The position numbers and the translations under genes are program-made. DNA of 64,000 nucleotides from Hybos culiciformis (lineage: Eukaryota > Arthropoda > Insecta > Diptera > Hybotidae): assembly GCA_964007475.1 (NCBI GenBank), contig OZ023273.1:87438930-87502929 (forward strand), given 5' to 3'. The notes under the pieces were generated by a model. It was given only the letters and a program-made list of their open reading frames with translations. It searched no databases and was not told where the DNA came from. This document shows positions 22,088 to 33,794 of this stretch, piece after piece (within the stretch, counting starts at the first letter, position 1; each line of letters opens with the position of its first letter).

Positions 22088-22128
22088 GGAGCTCTTCGCT
22101 TCCATATTTAGAACATAAAGCGAAGAGC
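22075..22128 (+). promoter_or_regulatory. gag-pol -1 frameshift signal, copy 1
   Basis: Heptamer T TTT TTA at 22075-22081, in register with the gag frame (codons cat ttt tta gac taa), then a 9-nt spacer, then a perfect 11-bp stem GCTCTTCGCTT (22091-22101) and AAGCGAAGAGC (22118-22128) around a 16-nt loop. The -1 frame after the slip reads straight into the protease segment. All three copies keep it. Confidence 0.8.
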
Positions 22129-22915
22129 GGGAAAATATTTAAGTTTTTAATAGATACAGGATCGAATAAAAATTATGTGTAGGAGTGCTTCATTCGAAAC
22201 CCTACACCCAATAAAAAATCATTTGTTGCAAATTAAGTTGCCGGAAATGTTAAAATCACTCACCATGCCTTTATAGACTTGTTTGGACCACTTCGTAAAT
22301 TAAAAATTTTTCTTCTACCCACTCTTAAATCTTTCGATGGGATAATTGGAAATGACAGTTTAAAAGAACTTGGGGGAACACTAGGGAAGGATTTATGATA
22401 ATCAATTCCGACACCAACATTTTTTTAAAACAACATTTCTCAGATTCTGTGCATTCATTAAACATTAGAACATCTCATCTTAATTTTGAACAAAAGGAAA
22501 AATTTAACGAAATAATAAGAAACAATCCAAATTTCTTTTCAGATACCGAAAAAAAACTTACTTTCACAACTGTCAAAGGCGAAATTAGAACTTATAACTC
22601 CGATCCGATATACTCTAAGTCCTATCCATACCCAATGTGTCTGAAAGACGAAGTTGATAAACAAATTAAACAGCTGTTAGCAGACGGAATTATAAGACCT
22701 TCTAAATCACCCTATAATTCTCCAGTAAACAACTAAAAGATATTGAATATCACAACAAAAAACGTAAAGAGATCAAAACGTATCAGCCTGGTCAAATTAT
22801 TTTCGTAAAACATAATAAACGATTAGGTTCCAAATTAACAGTAAGATTCAAAAAGGAGATTGTCAGAGAAAACAGAAATACTACAGTTTTTTACAGAATC
22901 AACCTTCCCTGATAA
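22081..22915 (+). pseudogene. pol: pol remnant (PR, start of RT, IN tail), copy 1
   Basis: The -1 frame gives an aspartic protease site FLIDTGSNKNYV (about 22150) followed by a stop. An RT N-terminal segment follows at 22395-22736 (contains LKDEVDKQIKQLLADGIIRP, the conserved stretch before the RT palm). At about 22726 the sequence jumps directly into an integrase C-terminal segment (IEYHNKKRKEIKTYQPGQ). The RT catalytic domain, RNase H and the integrase catalytic core are absent, a loss of roughly two or more kilobases. The element cannot reverse transcribe itself. Confidence 0.8.
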
Positions 22916-22978
22916 AACAAGTATTAAAAATTCATAAAACAAATATTAAAAATTAAACATTATTCTTCTTTATATTTT

Positions 22979-24311
22979 AGGTAGGTACGTTCCTTGTATT
23001 TTTGTTGCTGAAATTAGAGTACACGAATTCCCAAGTAATTTCAATTGGTATTGGCAAAGCAAAAATTCAAGAAGACAATTTTAAGCTTATTCATGTAATT
23101 GATATTGAAAGTTATCAATATCTCATTGACCAAATTAAAAATACAACTTACACGCAGATAAATAAGAAAAATTTCATATATCCATACATTGATTACGAAT
23201 TAAAACAATTACAGTCATTAGTAACGGCCTTGAGAACACACAAAACAAAAAGATCTTTAAACTTTGTTGGTAGCGCATGGAAGTGGATCGCTGGTTCGCC
23301 AGACCATGATGATTTTCAGATCATAGAAAACAAAATCAACAATGTGCTAGAAAATAATAAAAAGCAGGTTATTATAAACGAACTGTTTCGCGATAGAATA
23401 AACAACATTACTAGTTTAGCTAACGAAATTACAATCAAATAAAGATGAAATAGTAAATATAAAATATGCGATACATTGGTAAAAACTAGGGAGAATAAAT
23501 TCTTTGATTTTGTCAAACACTGAAGTAAAATTAGCTATCGAACAATTTGATAACGATAATCTACCATTCTCCACTCCGGAAGAGGCTCTAGATTTTGCAA
23601 ATGTTAAAGTCATTTCGAATGTTTACTCTATATTGTTTATATTCCTATAACAACCTCGGATATTTTTGAAAGAATTTTAATAAAGCCTATAAAAAAAATT
23701 AATAAAGTAACTTACATAAAATATGAAAAATTATTGATAGGAAAAAAAAGTGTATTTGGAATATTAACGATTGTAAAACTGTTAGTTCTTTATCAATATG
23801 TAGTAAAAATAATATTGTAAATATAAGTCAATCTACTTGTCTACCCAAATTGCTCAAAAGTCACCCTTTCGTATGCAACCAAACAAATGCTAAACACGTG
23901 CCAACAGTTGAGGAAATATCCGAAGGCATAATTCTACTGAATTCTCAGGAAATATAATCATAAGGACTTAATGGAACTTACCTATTGAAATTTCACAATC
24001 TCACCATAGCGGTCAATGGAAATCATTTCACTTCAAAGGAAAAAAAAACATTCCAAATTCAACCAGCAATTCTCCAACTTCAGGAAAGCAAATATAATGA
24101 AATTTTATCATTCGAGATGATGAAGGACATTCATATTAACAATACAAACTACATCCAACTTTTAGAAACCGAAAATAATACTAAACAAATAACTAATTTT
24201 AGTCTCATTTTAGTAGTCATCTTTATTTTGGTAATTTTATTTATAATCAGATGGAAACGTAACAGATCAATAAAAATTATTAACACCACCACCAAGTCAT
24301 CTACCAAGTGA
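22979..24311 (+). pseudogene. env: env, errantivirus copy 1 (broken)
   Basis: A 3' splice site TTTATATTTTAG ends at 22980, as expected for a spliced env message. A hydrophobic leader (FLVFLLL) follows, then an open surface-subunit frame to 23442, with a furin-type KTKR site near 23243-23254 (residues 81-84 of the 146-residue frame starting at 23002) followed by a Gly/Trp-rich fusion-region-like segment. A stop at 23440-23442 and several more up to 23985 break the frame. The last frame (23985-24311) has N-glycosylation motifs, a membrane span (residues about 72-92, ILVVIFILVILFII) and a basic tail. This is the insect errantivirus F-like envelope plan; the protein is inactive. Confidence 0.8.
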
Positions 24312-24540
24312 GAAATACCACAAAGTCTAGAAGAAAATGCAATGCCCAATGAAATACAATTTCTCGACTCTCAAACACAACATCAGGATGCAGCACTAAA
24401 GCCTGAATCATCTGAAAGCTCAGCTATGAACAGTGGAGTCACATCCCAAAAGAAACCGGGAAAAACACGGCCGATTCCTTCAGGAACAAACCTTGCCGAA
24501 ACATTGTTCTACTAACATCGAATGAGCACATCCGAATTTA

Positions 24541-24551
24541 AAAGTGGAGGA
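24541..24551 (+). promoter_or_regulatory. polypurine tract, copy 1
   Basis: AAAAGTGGAGG lies directly before the shared LTR2. Identical tracts precede LTR3 (32149-32159) and LTR4 (37575-37585). Confidence 0.8.
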
Positions 24552-24827
24552 GTTAACAAACAACTTTATAATTTTTGTGATCTTGCACTTTTACGATAAA
24601 ATTTTTATATCGTTTCCAATTACAAATTTTTATTCTTTAAAGTTTCACACACTTAATGACAATTTTGCTGATACTAATTTTTTAGTTTCTATCTTTAAGT
24701 CTTAAAATTGTAGTAAAGTTAGTTGTAATTCAGGCTTCAAACAAATTGGTTGAAAATAAACTTTCAATAAAAAATTATTAAAATTGTAAAAATTGTTTTT
24801 TTTTTTATATAATTGAGAAATTTAACT
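24552..24827 (+). repeat. LTR2, shared by copies 1 and 2
   Basis: 276 bp. The polypurine tract of copy 1 is on its left and the primer binding site of copy 2 on its right, so one LTR serves as 3' LTR and 5' LTR. Nearly identical to LTR1 and LTR3. Confidence 0.9.
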
Positions 24828-24861
24828 GGCGCCCAGCAACGCGGAACTCTCACCAATATAT

Positions 24862-24897
<36 letters not shown>

Positions 24898-25813
24898 CAA
24901 CGATTGATAGAACGGATAGAATCCGTTAAATTATCTGCAGCATAAATTTTAGGAAACGAGGAGCCGGAGTCACATGTAAAAGGAAAAAACGGAGTTGCTA
25001 AGTAGAAGGAATCTATACTAACCGCGTTAGATTGTAATAATACTTCCCAACAGCCGCCTAGAAGTTGCAAATAATATCACACAGTTCTAGTAGGGAGTCT
25101 TTTGAGCACCCACGTCATCTAATTTCAACTCAAAATGATAGCACATTTGCTAATTATATTGTTAATAAAAATAAATAAAAAGAAAAAAAGAGAAAATATT
25201 TAAGTAAAAAATTTCTAGTAAACAATTTCTAAATACAGAATTATTTTTAACATAAAAACTTTGAAAAAACCATTAATTAAATTTTAATTTTAGAATTTTA
25301 AATTACAAAAAATCAATTAAAAATATTTTTGTCTTATATGAACTATGTAAAGTCTGATTAAATAAATAACCTCAAAGTAATTAAAACACCATTATAGACT
25401 TTACTAAACAATAATTTTATTCAAAAAATTATATTACAGTTTGGACGCGTTTCATTTGGTTTACCAAATATCATCAGCAGCAAATATCAATTAAACTAAA
25501 ACATGTTCACATTGTCAAGCATATTTTCCATATACTAAAAAATTTTTAACACAAATCAAAAATCAAGCACAAAAATTCTATAAAACTTATAAATAATTTT
25601 ACCTAAAATTGTTCTCCTTATTATATATAAAGTTGTTAAAATCATTAAATCTTCTAAATTTTAAAATTTTAAAAAATTTTTAAAAATTTCTTTAAAAATT
25701 CTTTATTTTTCTTTCCAAAAAACTTTATGAAATTTTTTATCAATGTTACTCTAATCAATTTTAAGAAATTACTGAAACACTAATTATGCCAAAATTAAAA
25801 ATTAAAAAAAAAA

Positions 25814-26041
25814 ACACACGAAGCAGTCATAGGAACTGCCGAAAGAAGTTTATACTTAAAGCTTTAAACTATGAAATAACAATGACTACAAATAATGGAC
25901 TGCTTTTGGACTGCTGGACTGATTTTTATTTTAATTTACATTTTGTACTGAGCAGCCCATCATTTATAGCCACTGTTATTTCATAGTTTAAAGCTTTAAG
26001 TATAAACTTCTTTCGGCAGTTCCTATGACTGCTTCGTGTGT
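25814..26041. repeat. foldback module h2
   Basis: The most complete foldback. ACACACGAAGCAGTCATAGG on the left pairs with CCTATGACTGCTTCGTGTG on the right; GAAGTTTATACTTAAAGC pairs with GCTTTAAGTATAAACTTC. The central loop repeats GGACTGCT words. Confidence 0.88.
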
Positions 26042-26221
26042 TTTTTTTTATATTTTGAGCCAGGACGACTCTAAAAGTAGCTAGCTACCCAAAACTTTTG
26101 GGCAGGTAATCTTTATTTCACCGGCGCTACCTATTTAAAAAACTTTTTTTTTTGCATATTTTAAGCAGAGAAGACCCTAACCATAGCTCCCTCTCCAAAA
26201 TTTTTGGTCAGGTAATTCCAC

Positions 26222-26880
26222 TCTCACTTCCGCCCTCACTTCCGCCCTCACTTCTGCCCTAACTACCAACCTCTCTTGCGCCCTCACTTCCGTCCTGATT
26301 TCCACCCTCACTACCACCCTCGCTTCCGCCGTCACTTCCGCACTCACTTCCGCCCTCACTTCCGCCCTCACTTCCGCCCTCACTTCCGCCCTCACTTCCG
26401 CCCTCACTTCCGCCCTCACTTCCGCCCTCACTTCCGCCCTCACTTCCGCCCTCACTTCCGCCCTCACTTCCGTCCTCACTTCCGCCCTCACTTCCGCCCT
26501 CACTTCCGCCCTCACTTCCGCCCTCACTTCCGCCCTCACTTCCGCCCTCACTTCCGCCATCACTTCCGCCATCACTTCCGCTCTCACTTCCGCCATCACT
26601 TCCGCCCTCACTTCCGCCCTCACCACCGCCCTCACTTTCGCCCTCACTTCCGCCCTCACTTCCGCCCTAACTTCCGCCTTCACTTCCGCCCTAACTTCTG
26701 TCCTCCGTTCCGCCCTCCCTTCCGCCCTCCCTTCCGCCCTCTCTTCCGCCCTCCCTTCCGCCCTCCCTTCCGCCCTCCCTTCCGCCCTCCCTTCCGCCCT
26801 CCCTTCCGCCCTCCCTTCCGACCTCCCTTCAGCCCTTACTGCCGCCCTCTCTTCAGCCCTTACTGCCGCCCTCACTTCCT
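26222..26880. repeat. 12-bp minisatellite
   Basis: About 480 bp of CCCTCACTTCCG units, then a homogenised block of CCCTCCCTTCCG units (about 26703-26820), then degenerate units. The strong C/T bias on the plus strand keeps frames open on both strands (RPHF on plus, VRAE on minus); these are not genes. It lies inside a 94-bp unit, between AATTTTTGGTCAGGTAAT and GGGCAGGTAATCTTTATTTC. Confidence 0.93.
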
Positions 26881-28377
26881 TCCTTTTTTTTGGGCAGGTA
26901 ATCTTTATTTCTCACCCGAGCTACCTATTTTGAAAAAAAAAATTATTTTGGTATATTTTGAGGCGGGAAGACTCTAACTGTAGCTCCGTATCCAAAATTT
27001 TTGGTCAGGTAATCTAATTATTTGACCGGAGGAAAAATTTTTTTTTAACATATTTTGAGCCGGCACAACCTAACCGTAGGTCCCTGCCCAAAAAATTTTC
27101 GGCAGGTAATCTTTATTTCACCGGACCTACCTATTTTGAAAAATAAATTTTAGTTGTTAAATAATTTGTAAACGAAAGATTTTTAAAAAATAATTTGAAT
27201 TTAAATTTTCCGCGCCAAATTATTTTGTTTTTATAAATGACAAATAGATTATTGAACTACCTAATTTGAAAAAAAATTTAAATTTTAAAAAATTTGTAAA
27301 CGAAAGATTTTTAAAAATAATTTGAATTTAAATTTTTCGCGCCAAATTATTTTGTTTTTATAAATAACAAATGATTATTGAGTTGACTCATTTTTTTTGA
27401 GTATTCAAACGGTACAGCATGTCGTTTTTTTTTTTAACTCAAATTCGAATGAGTAAAAAAATTTTTACCCCGTACAGAATTACTGATTTATATCATACAC
27501 CGCGCCTAAAGAAGTATAAACTTCAAAAAAAGTTAGTTAAACATTTTGAATACAAATAATTTTAAATCAAATTAAAAATAAAATAAAAAGTTAAACATTG
27601 AAAAAATAATTTTTTCACAAAATAAGTTGCTCTGGCATAGACATTTTTGAAATTAAAGTTAATAATTAAATTTATTAAAGTTTATAAATATTAAGGTTTA
27701 TCTTAATTTTAAATTACAAACATTTAAATTAAAAAAAAAAAAAGTGACTTGAACATTGAAAAAATCATTTTTTCACAAGCAAAAATTGCTCTGCAAAAAT
27801 TAAAACGAAATATTTAATAATAATTAATTAAATATTAGATCAATTTTAAAATTAAGAACATTTTCTTTATAAATCCATATTAGCATAAAATAATTTTAGG
27901 AACATTTATTTTGTAGATTTCCTTAATTTCACTAGTAAATAAATGTAAAAAATTAGAATATTGAATTTATTAGAAAAAAGGCTTACGGAATTTTTTCAAA
28001 AATATTAACAGCAGGGTGTCACGATAAGAAAAGAAGAAAAGTCAAGTTTTAAAGCAATTAAAAATAAAATTTTTTATTTCAAGTTTGATTTATCTGAATT
28101 GAAATTAAAATTACTTTGACAACATTTTTTAAAAAAATTATTTTGACAACAATTTTTAAAAAATTATTTTGACAACAATTTTTAAAGAATTTAAAAAAAA
28201 ACCTGTCGTTTAAAAAGATTTAAGAAAAATACAAATTGTACTCTCAAAATTATTCCCACGTTCGAAAAATTAATTAAAAAACGACATATTAGCAAAGAGT
28301 GGGAAAAAAAGGCAAATATTTATATTTTTAACGTAAAACACATTGTTAATTTTTTTTTTATATTCGATTCTAAAACT

Positions 28378-29699
28378 ATGAACGATAAAAGTATTCTCAA
28401 GCCAACAATGTTCAATACAAGCTCTCCTAAAATCGCCTCTTCGGACGCTCCACAGTCCTTCAGTTTCACAGATTTAAAAAAATTAATAATAGAAAATTCC
28501 CAATCTGAATCGAAAAAAATGTTAGATAATTTTCGCGACACCGAAAATTCTGGTAACAACGACAGTGACCAAGAAATACAACCGGAACAACGAGAAAATC
28601 TCGACGGACTAGATAAAATACCGGACGTTGTTAAGAGTTTTCTGGACAACCGGGTGAGTTTAGCTCCTGGAACAAAACTGTGGATCGGATTTTAGACATT
28701 TATGATAGTGTTAAAGGTTCTACAAAATATTACGGCATCCTTCATGTAATTAGGAATAAAATTACAGGACATGCTGATACGGCATTAGAATCCTACAATA
28801 CTGCTTTAAACTGGGAAAAAATCTCAAAATGCCTGACACTACCCTATGCAGATAAGATTAGGTACCCTCGAATACCAAATGACTACATTAGTCCAAAAGA
28901 ACTGTACCATTCCAGAGTTCTATCAACAGGTTTATTACCACTTGACCCTTACTTTAAACAAACTTTCATCTATAGAAATATGTCAAGAGGCACTCGATAT
29001 GATTATGAAAACTTATAGAGAAAAGACATTGGACACTTTTCGAGGGTTAAAAAGAGATTTACCAAGACTTCTCAGCATGAGAGGACTTTAGACTTACCTG
29101 AAGCTCTTCATTTATGTCTGAAGCTCGAAAATGTGAATTATCGTATTCAACATAGTCAAGGAACTATGCGTATCACCCCACCCATCCCGCTAAAAGGAAC
29201 TACTTTTCAAAATAATTTTAAATTCCAAAAAAAAATTTTTCCACAGTTGGTTCACAATCCACAAAGTAACCAAGAATCATGCAAGCCACAACAAGATTTT
29301 AAAACAATGCAATATTCACAGCCTCCTCCAATCCCATTCAGAAACTATTCGAGACCAGAACCAATGGACGTTGATCAATCATTCCGCTCGCGACAAATTA
29401 ATTATCAGAATAGACCAAAAACGAATTTTTTTTCACCTAAAAGACCACATTCAAATGAAGTTCAACAGCATAACAAGTTTCAAAGAATTGATCATTCTGA
29501 ACAATGTAACGAAAACCCTAGTTTACAGCATTATCACGAACAAATTGTCGGTTCCGCTTTAAAAAACGACGAAACTTTGCTTGAATACACTAACTCACAA
29601 GAAAGTTTTGATGAAATTTTATAAAATACTAATAGCCACACTGAAGGTGCAGACCACGAAGATTTTGAAAAATTTGACGATATTCATTTTTTAGACTAA
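28378..29699 (+). pseudogene. gag: gag, errantivirus copy 2
   Basis: Same start, same frame changes and same early stop as copy 1. It keeps the three codons near 28625 that copy 1 lacks (KIPDVVKSF versus KIPESF), so copy 1 carries the deletion. The remaining differences are scattered single bases. Confidence 0.75.
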
Positions 29700-29740
29700 G
29701 GAGCTCTTCGCTTCCATATTTAGAACATAAAGCGAAGAGC
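29687..29740 (+). promoter_or_regulatory. gag-pol -1 frameshift signal, copy 2
   Basis: Slippery heptamer at 29687-29693 and an 11-bp stem (29703-29713 with 29730-29740), unchanged from copy 1. Confidence 0.78.
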
Positions 29741-30523
29741 GGGAAAATATTTAAGTTTTTAATAGATACAGGATCGAATAAAAATTATGTGTAGGAGTGC
29801 TTCATTCGAAACCCTACACCCAATAAAAAATCATTTGTTGCAAATTAAGTTGCCGGAAATGTTAAAATCACTCACCATGCCCTTATAGACTTGTTTGGAC
29901 CACTTCGTAAATTAAAAATTTTTCTTCTACCCACTCTTAAATCTTTCGATGGGATAATTGGAAATGACAGTTTAAAAGAACTTGGGGGAACACTAGGGAA
30001 GGATTTATGATAATCAATTCCGACACCAACATTTTTTTAAAACAACATTTCTCAGATTCTGTGCATTCATTAAACATTAGAACATCTCATCTTAATTTTG
30101 AACAAAAGGAAAAATTTAACGAAATAATAAGAAACAATCCAAAATTTCTTTTCAGATACCGAAAAAAAACTTACTTTCACAACTGTCAAAGGCGAAATTA
30201 GAACTTATAACTCCGATCCGATATACTCTAAGTCCTATCCATACCCAATGTGTCTGAAAGACGAAGTTGATAAACAAATTAAACAGCTGTTAGCAGACGG
30301 AATTATAAGACCTTCTAAATCACCCTATAATTCTCCAGTAAACAACTAAAAGATATTGAATATCACAACAAAAAACGTAAAGAGATCAAAACGTATCAGC
30401 CCGGTCAAATTATTTTCGTAAAACATAATAAACGATTAGGTTCCAAATTAACAGTAAGATTCAAAAAGGAGTCAGAGAAAACAGAAATACTACAGTTTTT
30501 TACAGAATCAACCTTCCCTGATA
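29693..30523 (+). pseudogene. pol: pol remnant, copy 2
   Basis: Same deletion junction as copy 1 (about 30337). Two private changes are an extra A near 30144 that shortens the RT-start frame to 30007-30201, and a 4-base deletion in the integrase tail near 30469. Private changes on top of shared ones indicate decay after duplication. Confidence 0.78.
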
Positions 30524-30587
30524 AAACAAGTATTAAAAATTCATAAAACAAATATTAAAAATTAAACATTATTCTTCTTTATATTTT

Positions 30588-31920
30588 AGGTAGGTACGTT
30601 CCTTGTATTTTTGTTGCTGAAATTAGAGTACACGAATTCCCAAGTAATTTCAATTGGTATTGGCAAAGCAAAAATTCAGGAAGACAATTTTAAGCTTATT
30701 CATGTAATTGATATTGAAAGTTATCAATATCTCATTGACCAAATTAAAAATACAACTTACACGCAGATAAATAAGAAAAATTTCATATATCCATACATTG
30801 ATTACGAATTAAAACAATTACAGTCATTAGTAACGGCCTTGAGAACACACAAAACAAAAAGATCTTTAAACTTTGTTGGTAGCGCATGGAAGTGGATCGC
30901 TGGTTCGCCAGACCATGATGATTTTCAGATCATAGAAAACAAAATCAACAATGTGCTAGAAAATAATAAAAAGCAGGTTATTATAAACGAACTGTTTCGC
31001 GATAGAATAAACAACATTACTAGTTTAGCTAACGAAATTACAATCAAATAAAGATGAAATAGTAAATATAAAATATGCGATACATTGGTAAAAACTAGGG
31101 AGAATAAATTCTTTGATTTTGTCAAACACTGAAGTAAAATTAGCTATCGAACAATTTGATAACGATAATCTACCATTCTCCACTCCGGAAGAGGCTCTAG
31201 ATTTTGCAAATGTTAAAGTCATTTCGAATGTTTACTCTATATTGTTTATATTCCTATAACAACCTCGGATATTTTTGAAAGAATTTTAATAAAGCCTATA
31301 AAAAAAATTAATAAAGTAACTTACATAAAATATGAAAAATTATTGATAGGAAAAAAAAGTGTATTTGGAATATTAACGATTGTAAAACTGTTAGTTCTTT
31401 ATCAATATGTAGTAAAAATAATATTGTAAATATAAGTCAATCTACTTGTCTACCCAAATTGCTCAAAAGTCACCCTTTCGTATGCAACCAAACAAATGCT
31501 AAACACGTGCCAACAGTTGAGGAAATATCCGAAGGCATAATTCTACTGAATTCTCAGGAAATATAATCATAAGGACTTAATGGAACTTACCTATTGAAAT
31601 TTCACAATCTCACCATAGCGGTCAATGGAAATCATTTCACTTCAAAGGAAAAAAAAACATTCCAAATTCAACCAGCAATTCTCCAACTTCAGGAAAGCAA
31701 ATATAATGAAATTTTATCATTCGAGATGATGAAGGACATTCATATTAACAATACAAACTACATCCAACTTTTAGAAACCGAAAATAATACTAAACAAATA
31801 ACTAATTTTAGTCTCATTTTAGTAGTCATCTTTATTTTGGTAATTTTATTTATAATCAGATGGAAACATAACAGATCAATAAAAATTATTAACACCACCA
31901 CCAAGTCATCTACCAAGTGA
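30588..31920 (+). pseudogene. env: env, errantivirus copy 2 (broken)
   Basis: The splice acceptor AG is at 30588-30589 and the surface-subunit frame runs to 31051 with the KTKR site. The same internal stops occur up to 31593. The membrane-anchor frame is 31594-31920, with one Arg-to-His change after the span (WKHNRS). Confidence 0.78.
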
Positions 31921-32159
31921 GAAATACCACAAAGTCTAGAAGAAAATGCAATGCCCAATGAAATACAATTTCTCGACTCTCAAACACAACATCAGGATGC
32001 AGCACTAAAGCCTGAATCATCTGAAAGCTTAGCTATGAACAGTGGAGTCACATCCCAAAAGAAACCGGGAAAAACACGGCCGATTCCTTCAGGAACAAAC
32101 CTTGCCGAAACATTGTTCTACTAACATCGAATGAGCACATCCGAATTTAAAAGTGGAGG

Positions 32160-32436
32160 AGTTAACAAACAACTCTATAATTTTTGTGATCTTCCACTTT
32201 TACGATTAAATTTTTATATCGTTTCCAATTACAAATTTTTATTCTTTAAAGTTTCACACACTTAATGACAATTTTGCTGATACTAATTTTTTAGTTTCTA
32301 TTTTTAAGTCTTAAAATTGTAGTAAAGTTAGTTGTAATTCAGGCTTCAAACAAATTGGTTGAAAATAAACTTTCAATAAAAAATTATTAAAATTGTAAAA
32401 ATTGTTTTTTTTTTTATATAATTGAGAAATTTAACT
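32160..32436 (+). repeat. LTR3, shared by copies 2 and 3
   Basis: 277 bp with a polypurine tract on the left and a primer binding site on the right. It is distinguished by CAACTCTATAATT and GATTAAATTT substitutions near its start. Confidence 0.9.
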
Positions 32437-32470
32437 GGCGCCCAGCAACGCGGGACTCTCACCAATATAT

Positions 32471-32508
<38 letters not shown>

Positions 32509-33794
32509 CAACGATTGATAGAACGGATAGAATCCGTTAAATTATCTGCAGCATAAATTTTAGGAAACGAGGAGCCGGAGTCACATGTAAAAGGAAAAAA
32601 CGGAGTTGCTAAGTAGAAGGAATCTATACTAACCGCGTTAGATTGTAATAATACTTCCCAACAGCCGCCTAGAAGTTGCAAATAATATCACACAGTTCTA
32701 GTAGGGAGTCTTTTGAGCATCCACGTCATCTAATTTCAACTCAAAATGATAGCACATTTGCTAATTATATTGTAAGTTAATAAAAATAAATAAAAAGAAA
32801 AAAAGAGAAAATATTTAAGTAAAAAATTTCTAGTAAACAATTTCTAAATACAGAATTATTTTTAACATAAAAACTTTGAAAAAACCATTAATTAAATTTT
32901 AATTTTAGAATTTTAAATTACAAAAAATCAATTAAAAAAAAAAAAAAAGTTAGTTAAACATTTTGAATACAAATAATTTTAAATCAAATTAAAAATAAAA
33001 TAAAAAGTTAAACATTGAAAAAATAATTTTTTCACAAAATAAGTTGCTCTGGCATAGACATTTTTGAAATTAAAGTTAATAATTAAATTTATTAAAGTTT
33101 ATAAATATTAAGGTTTATCTTAATTTTAAATTACAAACATTTAAATTAAAAAAAAAAAAGTGACTTGAACATTGAAAAAATCATTTTTTCACAAGCAAAA
33201 ATTGCTCTGCAAAAATTAAAACGAAATATTTAATAATAATTAATTAAATATTAGATCAATTTTAAAATTAAGAACATTTTCTTTATAAATCCATATTAGC
33301 ATAAAATAATTTTAGGAACATTTATTTTGTAGATTTCCTTAATTTCACTAGTAAATAAATGTAAAAAATTAGAATATTGAATTTATTAGAAAAAAGGCTT
33401 ACGGAATTTTTTCAAAAATATTAACAGCAGGGTGTCACGATAAGAAAAGAAGAAAAGTCAAGTTTTAAAGCAATTAAAAATAAAATTTTTTATTTTAAGT
33501 TTGATTTATTTGAATTGAAATTAAAATTACTTTGACAACATTTTTTAAAAAAATTATTTTGACAACAATTTTTAAAAAATTATTTTGACAACAATTTTTA
33601 AAGAATTTAAAAAAAAACCTGTCGTTTAAAAAGATTTAAGAAAAATACAAATTGTACTCTCAAAATTATTCCCACGTTCGAAAAATTAATTAAAAAACGA
33701 CATATTAGCAAAGAGTGGGAAAAAAAAGGCAAATATTTATATTTTTAACGTAAAACACATTGTTAATTTTTTTTTTATATTCGATTCTAAAACT
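32437..33794 (+). other. errantivirus leader, copy 3
   Basis: Uninterrupted leader matching copy 1. The (TA)n tract is at about 32472-32505. It confirms the empty site for the insert in copy 2 (A-run at about 32935-32947). Confidence 0.8.

Larger units (their letters stand above)
25321..27524 (+). mobile_element. hairpin plus tandem-repeat element 2, inserted in copy 2 leader
   Basis: The empty site is seen in copies 1 and 3 (an A-run after ATCAATT). In order: an AT-rich start of about 490 bp containing GTTTGGACGCGTTTCATTTG; foldback 25814-26041; 94-bp-type units (26042-26220, 26895-27145) split by a 12-bp minisatellite; a tail duplicated about 120 bp apart (ATTTGTAAACGAAAGATTTT twice, 27140-27360); and the terminus CTAAAGAAGTATAAACTTC at 27506-27524. 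The terminus is the same as in element 1 (17958). It lies within A-rich target sequence, so a target duplication cannot be judged. Confidence 0.75.
24828..28377 (+). other. errantivirus leader, copy 2, with 2.2-kb insertion
   Basis: The leader matches copy 1 up to about 25320 and again from about 27525; the 25321-27524 block is absent from copies 1 and 3. The (TA)n microsatellite here (about 24863-24894) is shorter than in copy 1. Confidence 0.8.

Noticed and set aside
26177..26977. Long open frames on both strands with RPHF and VRAE repeats
   Set aside because: They arise because the 12-bp minisatellite has no stop in these frames; no start context, no domain, and open on both strands.
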